Numbered from the stretch's first letter, positions 1 through 8,795 are shown. The stretch: 39,997 nt of DNA from an uncultured Verrucomicrobiota bacterium (GCA_903854475.1 CAINWP010000026.1:1-39997); one strand, 5' to 3'. Notes: generated by a model from the letters alone, not told the origin. Numbers and translations are program-made.

Positions 1-90
1 GTCCCTTGGGTGGAGCCTGTCCCTTGGGTGGAGCCTGTCCCTTGGGTGGAGCCTGTCCCTTGGGTGGAGCCTGTCCCTTGGGTGGAGCCT
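1..90. repeat. Tandem array of five 18-bp units
   Basis: Five exact head-to-tail copies of GTCCCTTGGGTGGAGCCT start at base 1 and end at base 90; the pattern breaks at GTCCTCCTAG. The array touches the window edge, so the true copy number is unknown. There are no spacers, so it is not a CRISPR. A diverged unit followed by its inverted partner lies at 6117-6163, which suggests a dispersed repeat family that has expanded here in tandem. It sits 89 bp before glgB. Confidence 0.95.
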
Positions 91-179
91 GTCCTCCTAG
101 GGGGCAGCAGATTTTTCGGTAGGAAACGAGGCCGAATTTGGCATTCCTCGCGTCGGCGATGCGGGTTTAACTCGAGGCC

Positions 180-2381
180 ATGTTGTTGACGCCGTCGGAA
201 CTGGACAGCCTGACGCGCCTGATCCACCGCTCGCCGCACACGCTCCTGGGTTTGCATCCCTTGGGTGACGGGAGTGGTATGGTCGGGCGTGCGATGATTC
301 CCGGGGCTGTGGCGGTGCAGTTGGTGGCGGTCCATGACCGATCCCAACCCGTGCTCGATCTGGTGCGTCAGGGTTCCACCGATGTCTTCGAAGGAATCCA
401 ACGTTCCGCCTCGCAGGTGTATGCCTACGACTTGCGGATCCAGTGGGCCGACGGATCGGTCACCCAGGGGCGAGATCCCTACTCGTTCTGGCCCACGGTC
501 TCCGACAATGACCTACGCCTCTTGGGCGAAGGCAACCACCTTCGGTTGTACGAGGCGATGGGGGCTCGGTGCCTGACTTTGGACGGCGTGAGTGGCGTCG
601 CCTTTGCCGTCTGGGGCCCGAGCGCCCGGCGGATGTCGGTGGTGGGCGATTTCAATGGGTGGGATGGCCGGCGTCATCCCATGCGACAATTGGGTTCTAG
701 CGGCGTCTGGGAGATTTTCATTCCAGGGGTGCGCGAAGGAGCGTTGTACCAGTTCGAAATGCTCGACGCCCAGGGTCACATTAAGATCAACACCGACCCG
801 ATGGGGTCGGCCTTTGAATTGCCTCCGCAGAGGGCGGCTGTGGTGTGGGACACTCGCAAGTTTGCCTGGACCGATGAGGCGTGGATGGAGCGCCGCCGCC
901 AGACGAATGCGTTGCGCTCTCCGATGAGCATCTACGAGCTGCATATCGGCTCCTGGAAGAAGAAATCCGTCAGCGAATCGCTCGGCTATCGGGAGTTGGT
1001 CGAGCCCTTGATCGAATACTTGCGGAGCACGGGGTTCACCCACGTCGAGTTGATGCCGGTGGCTGAACACGCCTTCTATCCCAGTTGGGGATATCAGGTG
1101 ACGGGCTTCTACGCGCCGACGCGCCGCTATGGCACCCCGGATGATCTTCAATACCTCATCAACGCTCTGCATGAGGCCGGCTACGGAGTTCTCATTGACT
1201 GGGTTCCCGCTCACTTTCCCAAGGATGATTGGGCGCTGGCCCGCTTCGATGGAACGGCCCTCTACGAGCACGAAGATCCGCGCCAGGGTGAGCATCAGGA
1301 CTGGGGCACATTGATCTTCAACTTCGGTCGGAATGAGGTGTCCAACTTCCTCATCGCCAACGCCTTGAGTTGGTGCGACCGCTACCATGTAGATGGCCTG
1401 CGCGTGGACGCTGTGGCCTCCATGCTTTACCTCGACTATTCCCGCAAGGAAGGCCAGTGGATCCCCAACCAGCACGGCGGTCGCGAGAATTTGGAAGCCG
1501 TCGAATTCCTACGGCGATTCAACCATCATGTCGGAGTCGAGTTCCCGGGCGTGGTCACTGTGGCCGAAGAGAGCACCTCGTGGCCCATGGTGTCGAGGCC
1601 TCCGTGGATTGGTGGGCTCGGTTTCACCCTGAAGTGGAACATGGGGTGGATGCACGACACGCTGGGTTATTTCGGTCGGGATCCCATCCATCGGCGCTAC
1701 CACCAGAACGATCTCACCTTCGCCATGCTCTACCAAGGGCATGAGAATTTCGTGCTACCGCTCTCGCATGATGAAGTGGTCCACGGAAAGGGTTCGCTCC
1801 GTCGCCGCATGCCGGGCGATGACTGGCAGTCCTTCGCAAACTTGCGTACATTGCTGGGTTATCAGTGGTTCTTCCCGGGCAAGAAGTTGATCTTCATGGG
1901 TGGCGAGTTGGGTCAGGTGACCGAGTGGAATGTGAATGGTGAGGTGGATTGGGGGCTATTGAAGCAAGGGCCTTTCCATACCGGTGTCCAGCGTTGGGTG
2001 AGTGATTTGAATCACGCGTATCGGTCCGAACCGGCCTTCTGGCGCGGGGATTACGAGGCGGATGGGTTCCAATGGATCGACAACGGGGATCACGCCAACA
2101 GTGTGTTGAGTTTCATCCGGTTCGACCGGGAAAGCGGCGGGTGTGTGCTGGTCGTTCTAAACCTGACCCCGACCTTGCATCGCAACTACCGGGTCGGTTT
2201 GCCGCGGCCGGGTCGATGGGTCGAATTGCTCAACTCCGACGCCACGGTTTACGGAGGCAGCAACCAGGGCAATGCGGGCGGTGTTGTAGCTGAACCCATT
2301 GTATGCCACGGGCAGCCCCAATCGGCCGAATTCGTCCTCCCACCCTTGAGCGTGTGCGCGTTCCGGGCGTTGGGTCAGTGA
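180..2381 (+). CDS. glgB: 1,4-alpha-glucan branching enzyme (GH13)
   Basis: This cytoplasmic enzyme introduces alpha-1,6 branches into glycogen. The 733-residue protein has the usual full GlgB length. The N-terminal part carries two beta-sandwich modules (the second, CBM48-like, includes VVGDFNGWDGRRHPM near residues 153-167), followed by the GH13 barrel. The catalytic triad is visible: nucleophile D410 in GLRVDAVASM, acid/base E463 in VAEEST and D531 in LSHDEVVHG. All three are offset by five from the E. coli residues D405, E458 and D526. The ATG is preceded by a GAGG at a short distance. No other glycogen genes are adjacent; dnaG follows on the same strand. Confidence 0.97.
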   Translation: MLLTPSELDSLTRLIHRSPHTLLGLHPLGDGSGMVGRAMIPGAVAVQLVAVHDRSQPVLDLVRQGSTDVFEGIQRSASQVYAYDLRIQWADGSVTQGRDPYSFWPTVSDNDLRLLGEGNHLRLYEAMGARCLTLDGVSGVAFAVWGPSARRMSVVGDFNGWDGRRHPMRQLGSSGVWEIFIPGVREGALYQFEMLDAQGHIKINTDPMGSAFELPPQRAAVVWDTRKFAWTDEAWMERRRQTNALRSPMSIYELHIGSWKKKSVSESLGYRELVEPLIEYLRSTGFTHVELMPVAEHAFYPSWGYQVTGFYAPTRRYGTPDDLQYLINALHEAGYGVLIDWVPAHFPKDDWALARFDGTALYEHEDPRQGEHQDWGTLIFNFGRNEVSNFLIANALSWCDRYHVDGLRVDAVASMLYLDYSRKEGQWIPNQHGGRENLEAVEFLRRFNHHVGVEFPGVVTVAEESTSWPMVSRPPWIGGLGFTLKWNMGWMHDTLGYFGRDPIHRRYHQNDLTFAMLYQGHENFVLPLSHDEVVHGKGSLRRRMPGDDWQSFANLRTLLGYQWFFPGKKLIFMGGELGQVTEWNVNGEVDWGLLKQGPFHTGVQRWVSDLNHAYRSEPAFWRGDYEADGFQWIDNGDHANSVLSFIRFDRESGGCVLVVLNLTPTLHRNYRVGLPRPGRWVELLNSDATVYGGSNQGNAGGVVAEPIVCHGQPQSAEFVLPPLSVCAFRALGQ

Positions 2382-2538
2382 CGGTCGTGTTCCGTTCGGA
2401 GACCTTCCGCGAGCCTCGTGTTTGGATTGTGGAATTTTAAGTTTCCACGCGATGCAGGCACGTTGCGAATTTGTCCCCGGGTTTGTGCGATTGATCGGCG
2501 GCGGATTCGTTGGGATGCTCTTGTCGGCCCATTGCCCC

Positions 2539-4335
2539 ATGGCACTTGTCTCGCAAAGCACTCTTGAGCAAATCCGCGCTGCCAACGACATCGTCGATAT
2601 CATCGGCGCGCACGTCCCGTTGAAGCGCAATGGCGCCAACTTTGTGTGTCTGTGCCCGTTCCACAAAGAGAAGTCTCCGAGCTTCAATGTGAATCCCTCG
2701 CGGCAGATCTTCCGTTGCTTTGGCTGCGGGAAGGGCGGGGATGTGTTCGCTTTCGTCAAAGAGTACGAAAACCTGGACTTCATGGATGCTGTTCGGCGCT
2801 TGGCCGAACGCGCGCGGATTCCGCTGGAGATGGACAATGATCCTGCCGTCCGAGACCAGCGATCTATCAAGGATCAGTTGCTCAAGCTCCACGAGGCTAT
2901 CACCCAGCGATGGCAGCAGTGTCTGGCCGGTGAGGCGGCGGGGCAAGTGGCCCGGGAGTATTTGGAGCGCCGGGGAGTCCACCCGGATGCCATTCGTGAA
3001 TTCCGCATTGGTGCGGCTCCCGAGTCCTGGGACGACACGGTGAACTGGGCCAAGTCCAAGGGGTTTTCGCCCGAGTTGTGCGAAACAGCCGGACTTATTT
3101 TACGTCGGGATTCCGGTGGTTGGTACGATCGCTTCCGTGGGCGGCTAATGTTCCCGATTTGCGATGAACAGGGGCGGGTCATCGCCTTCAGTGGGCGCGT
3201 GCTTCAGGGTGACGAGAAGCAGGCCAAGTACGTCAATTCGCCTGAGACGCCGATCTTCAGCAAGGGGCGTGTGCTCTTCGCTCTCGACAAGGCCAAGCGT
3301 TCCATTCTCGACGCGGGAAAGGCCATTCTTGCTGAGGGACAGTTGGACACCATCGCCTGCCACGCGGCCGGGATTCGCAATGTCGTGGCCCCGCAAGGCA
3401 CTGCCTTCACGGCCGATCAGGCCCGGGTGCTCAAGCGCTATGTCGACGAGGTCGTGCTGTGCTTCGATGGCGACAAGGCCGGCCGCGACGCCGTGATCCG
3501 GGCCTTGGATCCGCTCCTGGCGGCCGGCTTGGCCATTCGCGTGGCCAGCATCCCGCCTCCGGACGATCCGGATTCGTGGATCCGGGCCCACGGGGCAGAA
3601 TCCTTTCAAGCCCTCCTCAACCGGGCCCAGGGCATCTTCGATTTCTATTTGCAGGGTTTGTGTGCCGGAAACGACATCGCCTCTGATCGTGGTCGATTGG
3701 TCGTGCTGCGGTCGATGGGCGAGGCCGTGCACAAGACGGCCAACGCCGTGCTGATCGACACGTATGCCCAACGGACCGCGCAACGTCTGGGGGTGGATGT
3801 GCAGGCGGTGCGGTCTGAGTTCCGCAAGCAGGCGGCCGGAGCCAAGCCGCGGTATGAGCGAACAGACGAGGAACCCCCTCTGACGGAACCGGACTCGCCG
3901 ATCGTTCAAGAACGGCCCGGGGTCAATGAACTGTGGTTGCTCAAGTACGTCTTCCTGTCGTCCGAATTGCAGAATTTCGCCGCCGTTCATCTGGAGCCCG
4001 ATTGGGTGCCGAACCCGGCGGTCCAGCGGATTCTCGCAGTGCATTTTCAGACTGGAGGTGACGTGGTTGGGTTGCTGAGCCGCTTTGAGGGAGATCCGTT
4101 CGCTCAGTCTCTCATCACTGAAACGGCCACCGAGCAGCGGGAAATTCCCGAGCCCGAGCGTCAGTTGGCCGACGTCATTCGCCGCCTTCGGGATGTTTGG
4201 CTGGATCGTCAGATCGCCGTGCGCAATGGACGACTGGGTGATCCCACTCTGGACGATGAAGACCGGATGGTCCTCCTCTCCGAATTGCAGGCGTTGCGTC
4301 TTCGTAAGCGAAGCCCATTGGAACCCATTCCCTAA
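2539..4335 (+). CDS. dnaG: DNA primase
   Basis: DnaG makes the RNA primers for replication. From the ATG at 2539 (MALVSQSTLEQI) the protein has 598 residues, a normal primase length. The frame is open back to 2422, but the extra 39 residues do not resemble primases. The N-terminal CHC2 zinc-binding domain uses C39, H42, C60 and C63 (CPFH ... CFGC). The TOPRIM catalytic core shows E266 in AEGQLDTIA and D310/D312 in CFDGDKAG, where the more usual text is EGYMD. The C-terminal part is the helicase-interacting region and is poorly conserved. A tRNA gene follows; rpsU and rpoD, frequent neighbours elsewhere, are absent. Confidence 0.96.
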   Translation: MALVSQSTLEQIRAANDIVDIIGAHVPLKRNGANFVCLCPFHKEKSPSFNVNPSRQIFRCFGCGKGGDVFAFVKEYENLDFMDAVRRLAERARIPLEMDNDPAVRDQRSIKDQLLKLHEAITQRWQQCLAGEAAGQVAREYLERRGVHPDAIREFRIGAAPESWDDTVNWAKSKGFSPELCETAGLILRRDSGGWYDRFRGRLMFPICDEQGRVIAFSGRVLQGDEKQAKYVNSPETPIFSKGRVLFALDKAKRSILDAGKAILAEGQLDTIACHAAGIRNVVAPQGTAFTADQARVLKRYVDEVVLCFDGDKAGRDAVIRALDPLLAAGLAIRVASIPPPDDPDSWIRAHGAESFQALLNRAQGIFDFYLQGLCAGNDIASDRGRLVVLRSMGEAVHKTANAVLIDTYAQRTAQRLGVDVQAVRSEFRKQAAGAKPRYERTDEEPPLTEPDSPIVQERPGVNELWLLKYVFLSSELQNFAAVHLEPDWVPNPAVQRILAVHFQTGGDVVGLLSRFEGDPFAQSLITETATEQREIPEPERQLADVIRRLRDVWLDRQIAVRNGRLGDPTLDDEDRMVLLSELQALRLRKRSPLEPIP

Positions 4336-4400
4336 AGCCCGATTGGAAGTCGTATTCCGACCTGCTTTTGTATCGATCCGTGGGATCTTGGAATCTCGGT

Positions 4401-4430
4401 TTGACAGAGAAGGGGGGGAACGAGTTGTAT
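4401..4430 (+). promoter_or_regulatory. Sigma-70-type promoter of the tRNA-Glu gene
   Basis: A perfect -35 box TTGACA at 4401-4406 is followed 18 bp later by TTGTAT at 4425-4430 as a weak -10. Transcription would start near 4437, a few bases before the mature tRNA 5' end at 4443. This geometry is expected for a tRNA promoter. The -10 match is only partial. Confidence 0.55.
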
Positions 4431-4442
4431 CTGCCTCTGGAC

Positions 4443-4517
4443 GGCGCGCTCGTCTATCGGCTAGGACACGGCCCTCTCAAGGCTGAAAGACGGGTTCAAT
4501 TCCCGTGCGCGCTACCA
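4443..4517 (+). tRNA. tRNA-Glu (anticodon CTC)
   Basis: A full cloverleaf can be folded by hand. The acceptor stem GGCGCGC (4443-4449) pairs with 4507-4513 through a first G-U pair. The D stem is GTCT/GGAC (4452-4455, 4464-4467). The anticodon stem CGGCC/GGCTG encloses the loop CTCTCAA with anticodon CTC at 4476-4478. The T stem is ACGGG/CCCGT with loop TTCAATT. The discriminator A and an encoded CCA end at 4517. T8-C9 is typical of bacterial tRNA-Glu. This isoacceptor reads GAG codons. Confidence 0.95.
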
Positions 4518-5281
4518 TCTCCATTTTCCAATCTCCCCTCTTCGATTCGTTTCCCTCATTGATTCGTTGTATCCTGCTGAGACCCCACGGAAATGCTGCT
4601 GATCGCAGGTGAATCTCGCTCCAGCAAGTCGTGCTGTGTTTTCACCGGTCCTCGGATTTCAGTTCTCCACCAAATTCCGTGAAGCGGATCACTCAACGGT
4701 GCTTTGACGCGTCGAGACTGTCGCAGCGTCTCAAGCCGAAACAATGCAATTGAATCATCCCGTACAGGCTGTCGTACGCCTCCGGATGAAACCCGAGGGC
4801 CTTCTTAGGTAGGGACCGATCTCCGAGCGGTCCGGCCCTAGGGCGGTCCGATCTCAGCGGACGTGGCTCTTTCGGAGAAATTGCCCTACCTCGGAGGCGT
4901 TTGGGTGAGGTCGGGTTTTCTGGCTTCCCCGGCATCCTTCCAGTCGTAAATCATTTGAAGCACCAGCATCGTTTCGCAGGCCATGCCCCCACAGACCGTT
5001 CCAGGGCCATCGACTGCCACTTCTGGGCTTCCTTCGCTGACCTGTTCTCAGTGTTCTTACGCCACATTCACCGAACCTGCTCCAAAAGCTCGCGCCTCCC
5101 AGCATCACCCCGTATCTCTGCCCCTCCAGGAGTTGCAAGAGGCATCGGACAAGTCGCCGTTCGAAGTCAGTGGCGACGCGATGACGCCGATGCCCGTGGA
5201 CCTAATGCCCGATGGTCCTACGGGCGATGGGAGGCGGTTGGGTCAATAGTGATGACCGCCCCCTTTGCGCCCCCCATGGCG
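4518..5281. other. 764-bp gene-poor region after tRNA-Glu
   Basis: No convincing gene is visible. It contains the palindromic element at 4807-4891. Short open frames exist on both strands, the longest plausible being 88 codons at 4983-5249 on the plus strand. That frame has no ribosome binding site, an atypical Pro/Ser-rich composition and no recognised motif. The stretch looks like accumulated repeat and decayed DNA downstream of a tRNA gene, but there is no integrase or direct repeat of the tRNA 3' end that I can see. Confidence 0.6.
4807..4891. repeat. Structured palindromic repeat element (REP-like)
   Basis: The outer arms AGGTAGGG (4807-4814) and CCCTACCT (4884-4891) are exact inverted repeats 69 bp apart. 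Inside are two further hairpins: GGACCG (4813-4818) with CGGTCC (4828-4833), and GTCCG (4846-4850) with CGGAC (4858-4862). The nested symmetry and lack of coding suggest a non-autonomous, REP- or MITE-like dispersed element. No second copy is seen in this window. Confidence 0.55.
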
Positions 5282-5998
5282 TCATGGCAATTCCCGGATC
5301 CGCAAGTTCCGGAATTCGACCGGTGAGCCTTCGGACTCCAGGCACAGGAAGCCGCTGGCGGGTGAGCAACCGGTGCCACCGGAGACCTCCTCGCCATTGA
5401 CCCACAGGCGCACCTCGCCATTGATGGCGCGCACGTAGTAATGGTTCCACTCGCCCACGCCGCGGCTGAGGTTCTTGCGCGGGAAGCTGCGCATGCTGTT
5501 AGGTGCGACCGGTGGGAATGGCGTCATTCGGGCCGGCCCGGTCGGGAAGACATCACCGTGGGTCGTGAACCAATCGGCCTTCTTTTTGTAGTCGCGCTCG
5601 TACTGCTCGGTATAGCCGTGGTCGAGAACCTGAACCTCGATGCCGTCGGGCAGTCGTCCCCGGCCTGCTTCGAGATTCCGGATCGAAGTTTGGCTGGCCC
5701 ACAGGAAGACGCCGGAATTGCCGCCCGACTTCAGATGTCGCCATTCGGCGACCATCTCGAGGTTGGTGAACGACTGTTTCGAACGGATGACACCGACGGG
5801 TTGCCCAGTGCAGTTTACTCCGTTCGTGTGCCACGTGAACGTGTTGCTCGGGCAATTGACGGTCGTGAAATCGGCCTCCCCCAAGGCCCGCCATCCTAGG
5901 CCTGTCCCGTCGATCGTGGCCTTGGGAGCGATCACCTGTTCGGCAGCCAGAAGCGCGCCGGGAATCAGCAGGGAGGCCCATAACAGCCGGGGATTCAT
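5282..5998 (-). CDS. Secreted DUF1080 (3-keto-disaccharide hydrolase-like) protein
   Basis: The 238-residue protein opens with a signal peptide (MNPRLLWASLLIPGALLAA). The mature part resembles the DUF1080 / PF06439 jelly-roll family, many members of which act on 3-keto-glycosides. Visible family features include SGGNSGVFLWAS, the LPDGIEVQVLDHG strand, WNHYYVRAINGEVRLWVNGEEV and a C-terminal EFRNLRIREL. The activity is predicted to be exported. It fits functionally with the Gfo/Idh/MocA oxidoreductases at 8882-11973, because that superfamily includes enzymes oxidising sugars at C3, but the two loci are not one operon. The ATG start is supported by the signal peptide. Confidence 0.85.
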   Translation of the reverse strand: MNPRLLWASLLIPGALLAAEQVIAPKATIDGTGLGWRALGEADFTTVNCPSNTFTWHTNGVNCTGQPVGVIRSKQSFTNLEMVAEWRHLKSGGNSGVFLWASQTSIRNLEAGRGRLPDGIEVQVLDHGYTEQYERDYKKKADWFTTHGDVFPTGPARMTPFPPVAPNSMRSFPRKNLSRGVGEWNHYYVRAINGEVRLWVNGEEVSGGTGCSPASGFLCLESEGSPVEFRNLRIRELP

Positions 5999-6116
5999 GA
6001 CGTAAGGGTTGTCCGATGCACGACTCCTAGGCGAACCAAAACTGCTTCGCCACCTCGCCTCGATCTGGCGGTTTTCGCTGAACCATGCGGACCGGGGTCC
6101 ACGTTCTAGGCGCTTC

Positions 6117-6163
6117 GTCCCTTGGAAGGAGTCTGTCCCTTCCGGAAACGAGGGACAGGCTCC
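6117..6163. repeat. Inverted repeat related to the 18-bp tandem units
   Basis: Bases 6117-6134 match the 18-bp unit of the array at 1-90 at 15 of 18 positions, and the next unit begins at 6135. GGAGTCTGTCCCT (6128-6140) is then followed after 10 bp by AGGGACAGGCTCC (6151-6163), its reverse complement apart from one wobble. The result is a 13-bp hairpin. A GGAAACGAGG string lies in the loop and right arm here and also just after the array (122-131), supporting a common origin. Confidence 0.75.
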
Positions 6164-6362
6164 TGAGCTATGTGTCAGAGGCTCCCGCGGAATCTTCGGA
6201 CGGGCTTAAAGAGGTGAGTCTTTTTGTCTCGGTGGGAGACGCTTTTTGTCCAAAAAGTCTCAAGATGAGGGAAAATCGGGATTTAAAACCAACTCTATAA
6301 CGATAAAGTTGTACTTTTTCTAAGCAAGCGGGCTGGCATTAGTTAAGCAGTAAGAGGGGGCA

Positions 6363-6379
6363 GAGCCTGTTTCAGGCTT
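6363..6379 (+). promoter_or_regulatory. Small hairpin in the hsp20 leader
   Basis: AGCCTG (6364-6369) and CAGGCT (6373-6378) form a perfect 6-bp stem with a TTT loop, ending 29 bases before the hsp20 ATG. It could be a 5' UTR stability or regulatory element. It does not cover the start codon, so a simple RNA-thermometer role is not evident. No Shine-Dalgarno sequence is seen before the ATG. Confidence 0.3.
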
Positions 6380-6407
6380 CATTTCACAACAGAACCCAAT
6401 AGCGAAT

Positions 6408-6848
6408 ATGAAACTTATGACGCCCCCTCGTTCCGCCCTCAGTTACGTTTCACCGTTTTCCCCATTCTTTGGTCGCGATTTGGAGCGCTTGATTTCGGGC
6501 GGTTCTGATCTCAACGCCGGTTTCCGCCCCGAATTGGATGTGGTGGAGGATGCCGATTCTGTGACCGTTTTGGTCGATCTCCCCGGAGTTCGGCGCGAAG
6601 ATGTCCAAGTGACGTTCCATGATGGATTACTCGTCATCTCGGGTGAGCGGAAGCCCGAGGTTCTCGAAAAGCAGGATGTTCGCAGCTACCAAGAACGGTC
6701 TTTCGGACGGTTTGAGCGTCAGTTGACCATCCATAGTGCGATCAGTGCTGATCGGGTTCGAGCCAGTCACAAAGATGGTATTTTGACGGTTGTGTTACCA
6801 AAAAAAGAAGAGATTCGGCCCCGCCAGATTGAAATCGCCACGGCCTGA
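6408..6848 (+). CDS. Hsp20/alpha-crystallin small heat-shock protein
   Basis: This ATP-independent holdase chaperone binds unfolding cytoplasmic proteins. The 146-residue product has the usual bacterial sHSP length. A short N-terminal arm with SPFSPFFGRDLERL is followed by the alpha-crystallin domain from about residue 41 (PELDVVEDADSVTVLVDLPG). The domain ends with the hallmark G-I-L motif, ASHKDGILTVVLPK near residues 119-132. The C-terminal tail RPRQIEIATA contains the I-x-I oligomerisation motif. It appears to be a single-gene unit closed by the terminator at 6884-6922. Confidence 0.95.
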   Translation: MKLMTPPRSALSYVSPFSPFFGRDLERLISGGSDLNAGFRPELDVVEDADSVTVLVDLPGVRREDVQVTFHDGLLVISGERKPEVLEKQDVRSYQERSFGRFERQLTIHSAISADRVRASHKDGILTVVLPKKEEIRPRQIEIATA

Positions 6849-6883
6849 GAGTTGGTGATTTATCAGTTTCAAAGGAACCAGTG

Positions 6884-6922
6884 GATAGGACCTGTGCTTG
6901 GGTGCGGGTCCTATCTTTTTTT
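6884..6922 (+). terminator. Rho-independent terminator of hsp20
   Basis: GATAGGACC (6884-6892) and GGTCCTATC (6907-6915) form a perfect 9-bp stem with a 14-base loop, followed immediately by seven T residues (6916-6922). It lies 35 bp after the hsp20 stop codon and separates it from glnK. Confidence 0.93.
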
Positions 6923-7030
6923 GCTCGGTGAAGTCTAGATGAATCCGGCGATTGCGGCTTCACGAGTGGCTCGGGAATCTATTGCATCCAGCGGCTTATG
7001 AATGAGAGGATTTCATTGTTTCCGCGATAA

Positions 7031-7372
<342 letters not shown>

Positions 7373-7385
7373 TCGTCATTCCCGA

Positions 7386-8795
7386 ATGAACTGGTTTCGC
7401 ATGTTTGCGGCGTTTTTGTCCGCGGCCCTCTTTTTGTTGCCCTCGACCTCCTCCTCCGCCGCTGAAGCCGGGGTCGAGCAGCGGTTAGCAGATCTGGAGG
7501 CCTATGTCCGTAACTCTGCTCCGAGTGGCTCCCTGCAGGGGATCCCGGGTCCCGGTCACAACGGCTGGATGATGATGAGTGCGGGTATGGTGCTGTTCAT
7601 GAGTCTTCCGGGTTTGGCGCTATTTTATGGCGGATTGGTGCGACGCAAGAATGTCCTTTCAGTCATGGCGCAGTGCCTGGGATTGGCTGGAGTGGTGGGG
7701 ATGATGTGGTGGGCGTTTGGCTATTCGGTCAGTTTTGCACCTGGGTCGCCGTGGCTTGGTGGTTTCCAATGGGCGGGGTTCTCCGGAGTTAATGCCGACC
7801 CCAATGTCGATTACGGCCCATGGGTCTCCCACAATGTCTTTGCCATGTATCAGATGATGTTCGCCATCATTACCCCGGCACTGATCGTGGGCGCCATCGC
7901 TGAGCGGATGCGGTTCAGTGCTTTGCTGGTTTTTTGTGTCGCTTGGATGATCATCGTTTATTTTCCGGTCACCCACATGATATGGGGAATCGGGGGATGG
8001 ATGAATGGGCTCTGGAACGCCAAGGCTGCGATCCGGGCGATTGATTTTGCCGGAGGCATTGTTGTGCACATGACTTCTGGTTGGAGCGCCTTGGCGCTCT
8101 GCCTATTGCTCGGGCCTCGCCGAGGTTTTGGACGTGAACACATTCAACCGCACAGCATGGTCTTGTGCATGGTGGGGACGGGCATGCTGTGGTTTGGATG
8201 GTATGGGTTTAATGCCGGCAGCGCCGTCGCGGCAGACAAGATCGCCGCCAATGCCTTCACTGCCACCACCTTGAGTGCGCTGGCGGGTCTGCTGACTTGG
8301 GGCGTCCTAGAACGTGTAATCCGTGGACGCTCGTCGGTCTTGGGGCTTTGTTCCGGGGCGGTTGCAGGACTGGCGACGATCACACCGGCCAGCGGTTTTG
8401 TGACACCCACCGGGGCCATGGTCATCGGCCTTTTTGCGGGGCTTTCCACGTTCTGGGCCTGCAGTTGGCTCAAGGCCCGTTTTCGCTACGACGATTCTCT
8501 CGATACTTTCGGGGTTCATGCCGTTGGTGGCACCGTTGGGACGGTCATGGCCGGCGTGCTGGCAACCTCCGATATTAACCCCAACCTCAAAGCTGAATGG
8601 ATTCTACCGCTGGTGGGCCGATCTCTTTGGTGGGAACAAGTAAAAGCCGGCGGATTGGTTTTGGTCTTCTCAGTGGTCGCCACAGTCATTCTCTACTGGG
8701 TGATCGATCGATTGATGGGATGCCGAGTCTCGGAGGATATCGAGGACCAGGGACTCGACCTGGCAGAGCACGGCGAAGAGGGCTACACGCACTGA
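7386..8795 (+). CDS. amtB: Ammonium transporter (Amt/Rh family)
   Basis: This inner-membrane ammonium channel works with GlnK. The ATG at 7386 gives 469 residues with a signal sequence (MNWFRMFAAFLSAALFLLP...) as in other Amt proteins. The open frame extends upstream to 7290 but would overlap glnK. A short coiled segment (VEQRLADLEAYVR) precedes the 11-helix core. The conserved Asp D220 and first channel histidine H228 lie in DFAGGIVVHM; the second channel histidine is H378 in GVHAVGGTVG. The C-terminal regulatory tail SEDIEDQGLDLAEHGEEGY, which contacts PII, is present. An 11-bp tandem duplication covers the stop codon. Confidence 0.96.
   Translation: MNWFRMFAAFLSAALFLLPSTSSSAAEAGVEQRLADLEAYVRNSAPSGSLQGIPGPGHNGWMMMSAGMVLFMSLPGLALFYGGLVRRKNVLSVMAQCLGLAGVVGMMWWAFGYSVSFAPGSPWLGGFQWAGFSGVNADPNVDYGPWVSHNVFAMYQMMFAIITPALIVGAIAERMRFSALLVFCVAWMIIVYFPVTHMIWGIGGWMNGLWNAKAAIRAIDFAGGIVVHMTSGWSALALCLLLGPRRGFGREHIQPHSMVLCMVGTGMLWFGWYGFNAGSAVAADKIAANAFTATTLSALAGLLTWGVLERVIRGRSSVLGLCSGAVAGLATITPASGFVTPTGAMVIGLFAGLSTFWACSWLKARFRYDDSLDTFGVHAVGGTVGTVMAGVLATSDINPNLKAEWILPLVGRSLWWEQVKAGGLVLVFSVVATVILYWVIDRLMGCRVSEDIEDQGLDLAEHGEEGYTH

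Larger units (their letters stand above)
5999..6407. other. 409-bp intergenic region before the Hsp20 gene
   Basis: The region separates the divergent DUF1080 and hsp20 genes and must hold both promoters. It contains the palindrome at 6117-6163 and an AT-rich block (about 6280-6345). A short hairpin lies in the probable hsp20 leader. I see no CIRCE operator and no clear heat-shock sigma-factor promoter. No gene is supported here. Confidence 0.6.

Noticed and set aside
1-90. Repeat array as a CRISPR
   Set aside because: The units are directly adjacent with no spacers, and no cas genes are present in the window.
513-1475. 320-codon open frame antisense to glgB
   Set aside because: It lies wholly inside glgB, which has all catalytic residues. 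The antisense product has no recognisable motif.
3145-4044. 299-codon open frame antisense to dnaG
   Set aside because: Shadow of dnaG; no family features.
4983-5249. 88-codon plus-strand frame after the tRNA-Glu gene
   Set aside because: No ribosome binding site, no recognised domain, and overlapping open frames of similar length in other frames. It is kept only as part of the gene-poor region.
5999-6407. CIRCE (HrcA) operator upstream of hsp20
   Set aside because: No TTAGCACTC-N9-GAGTGCTAA or close variant is present.
6966-6984. Sigma-54-type promoter before glnK (TGGCTCGGGAATCTATTGC)
   Set aside because: The GG and GC elements are four bases too far apart for a -24/-12 promoter.
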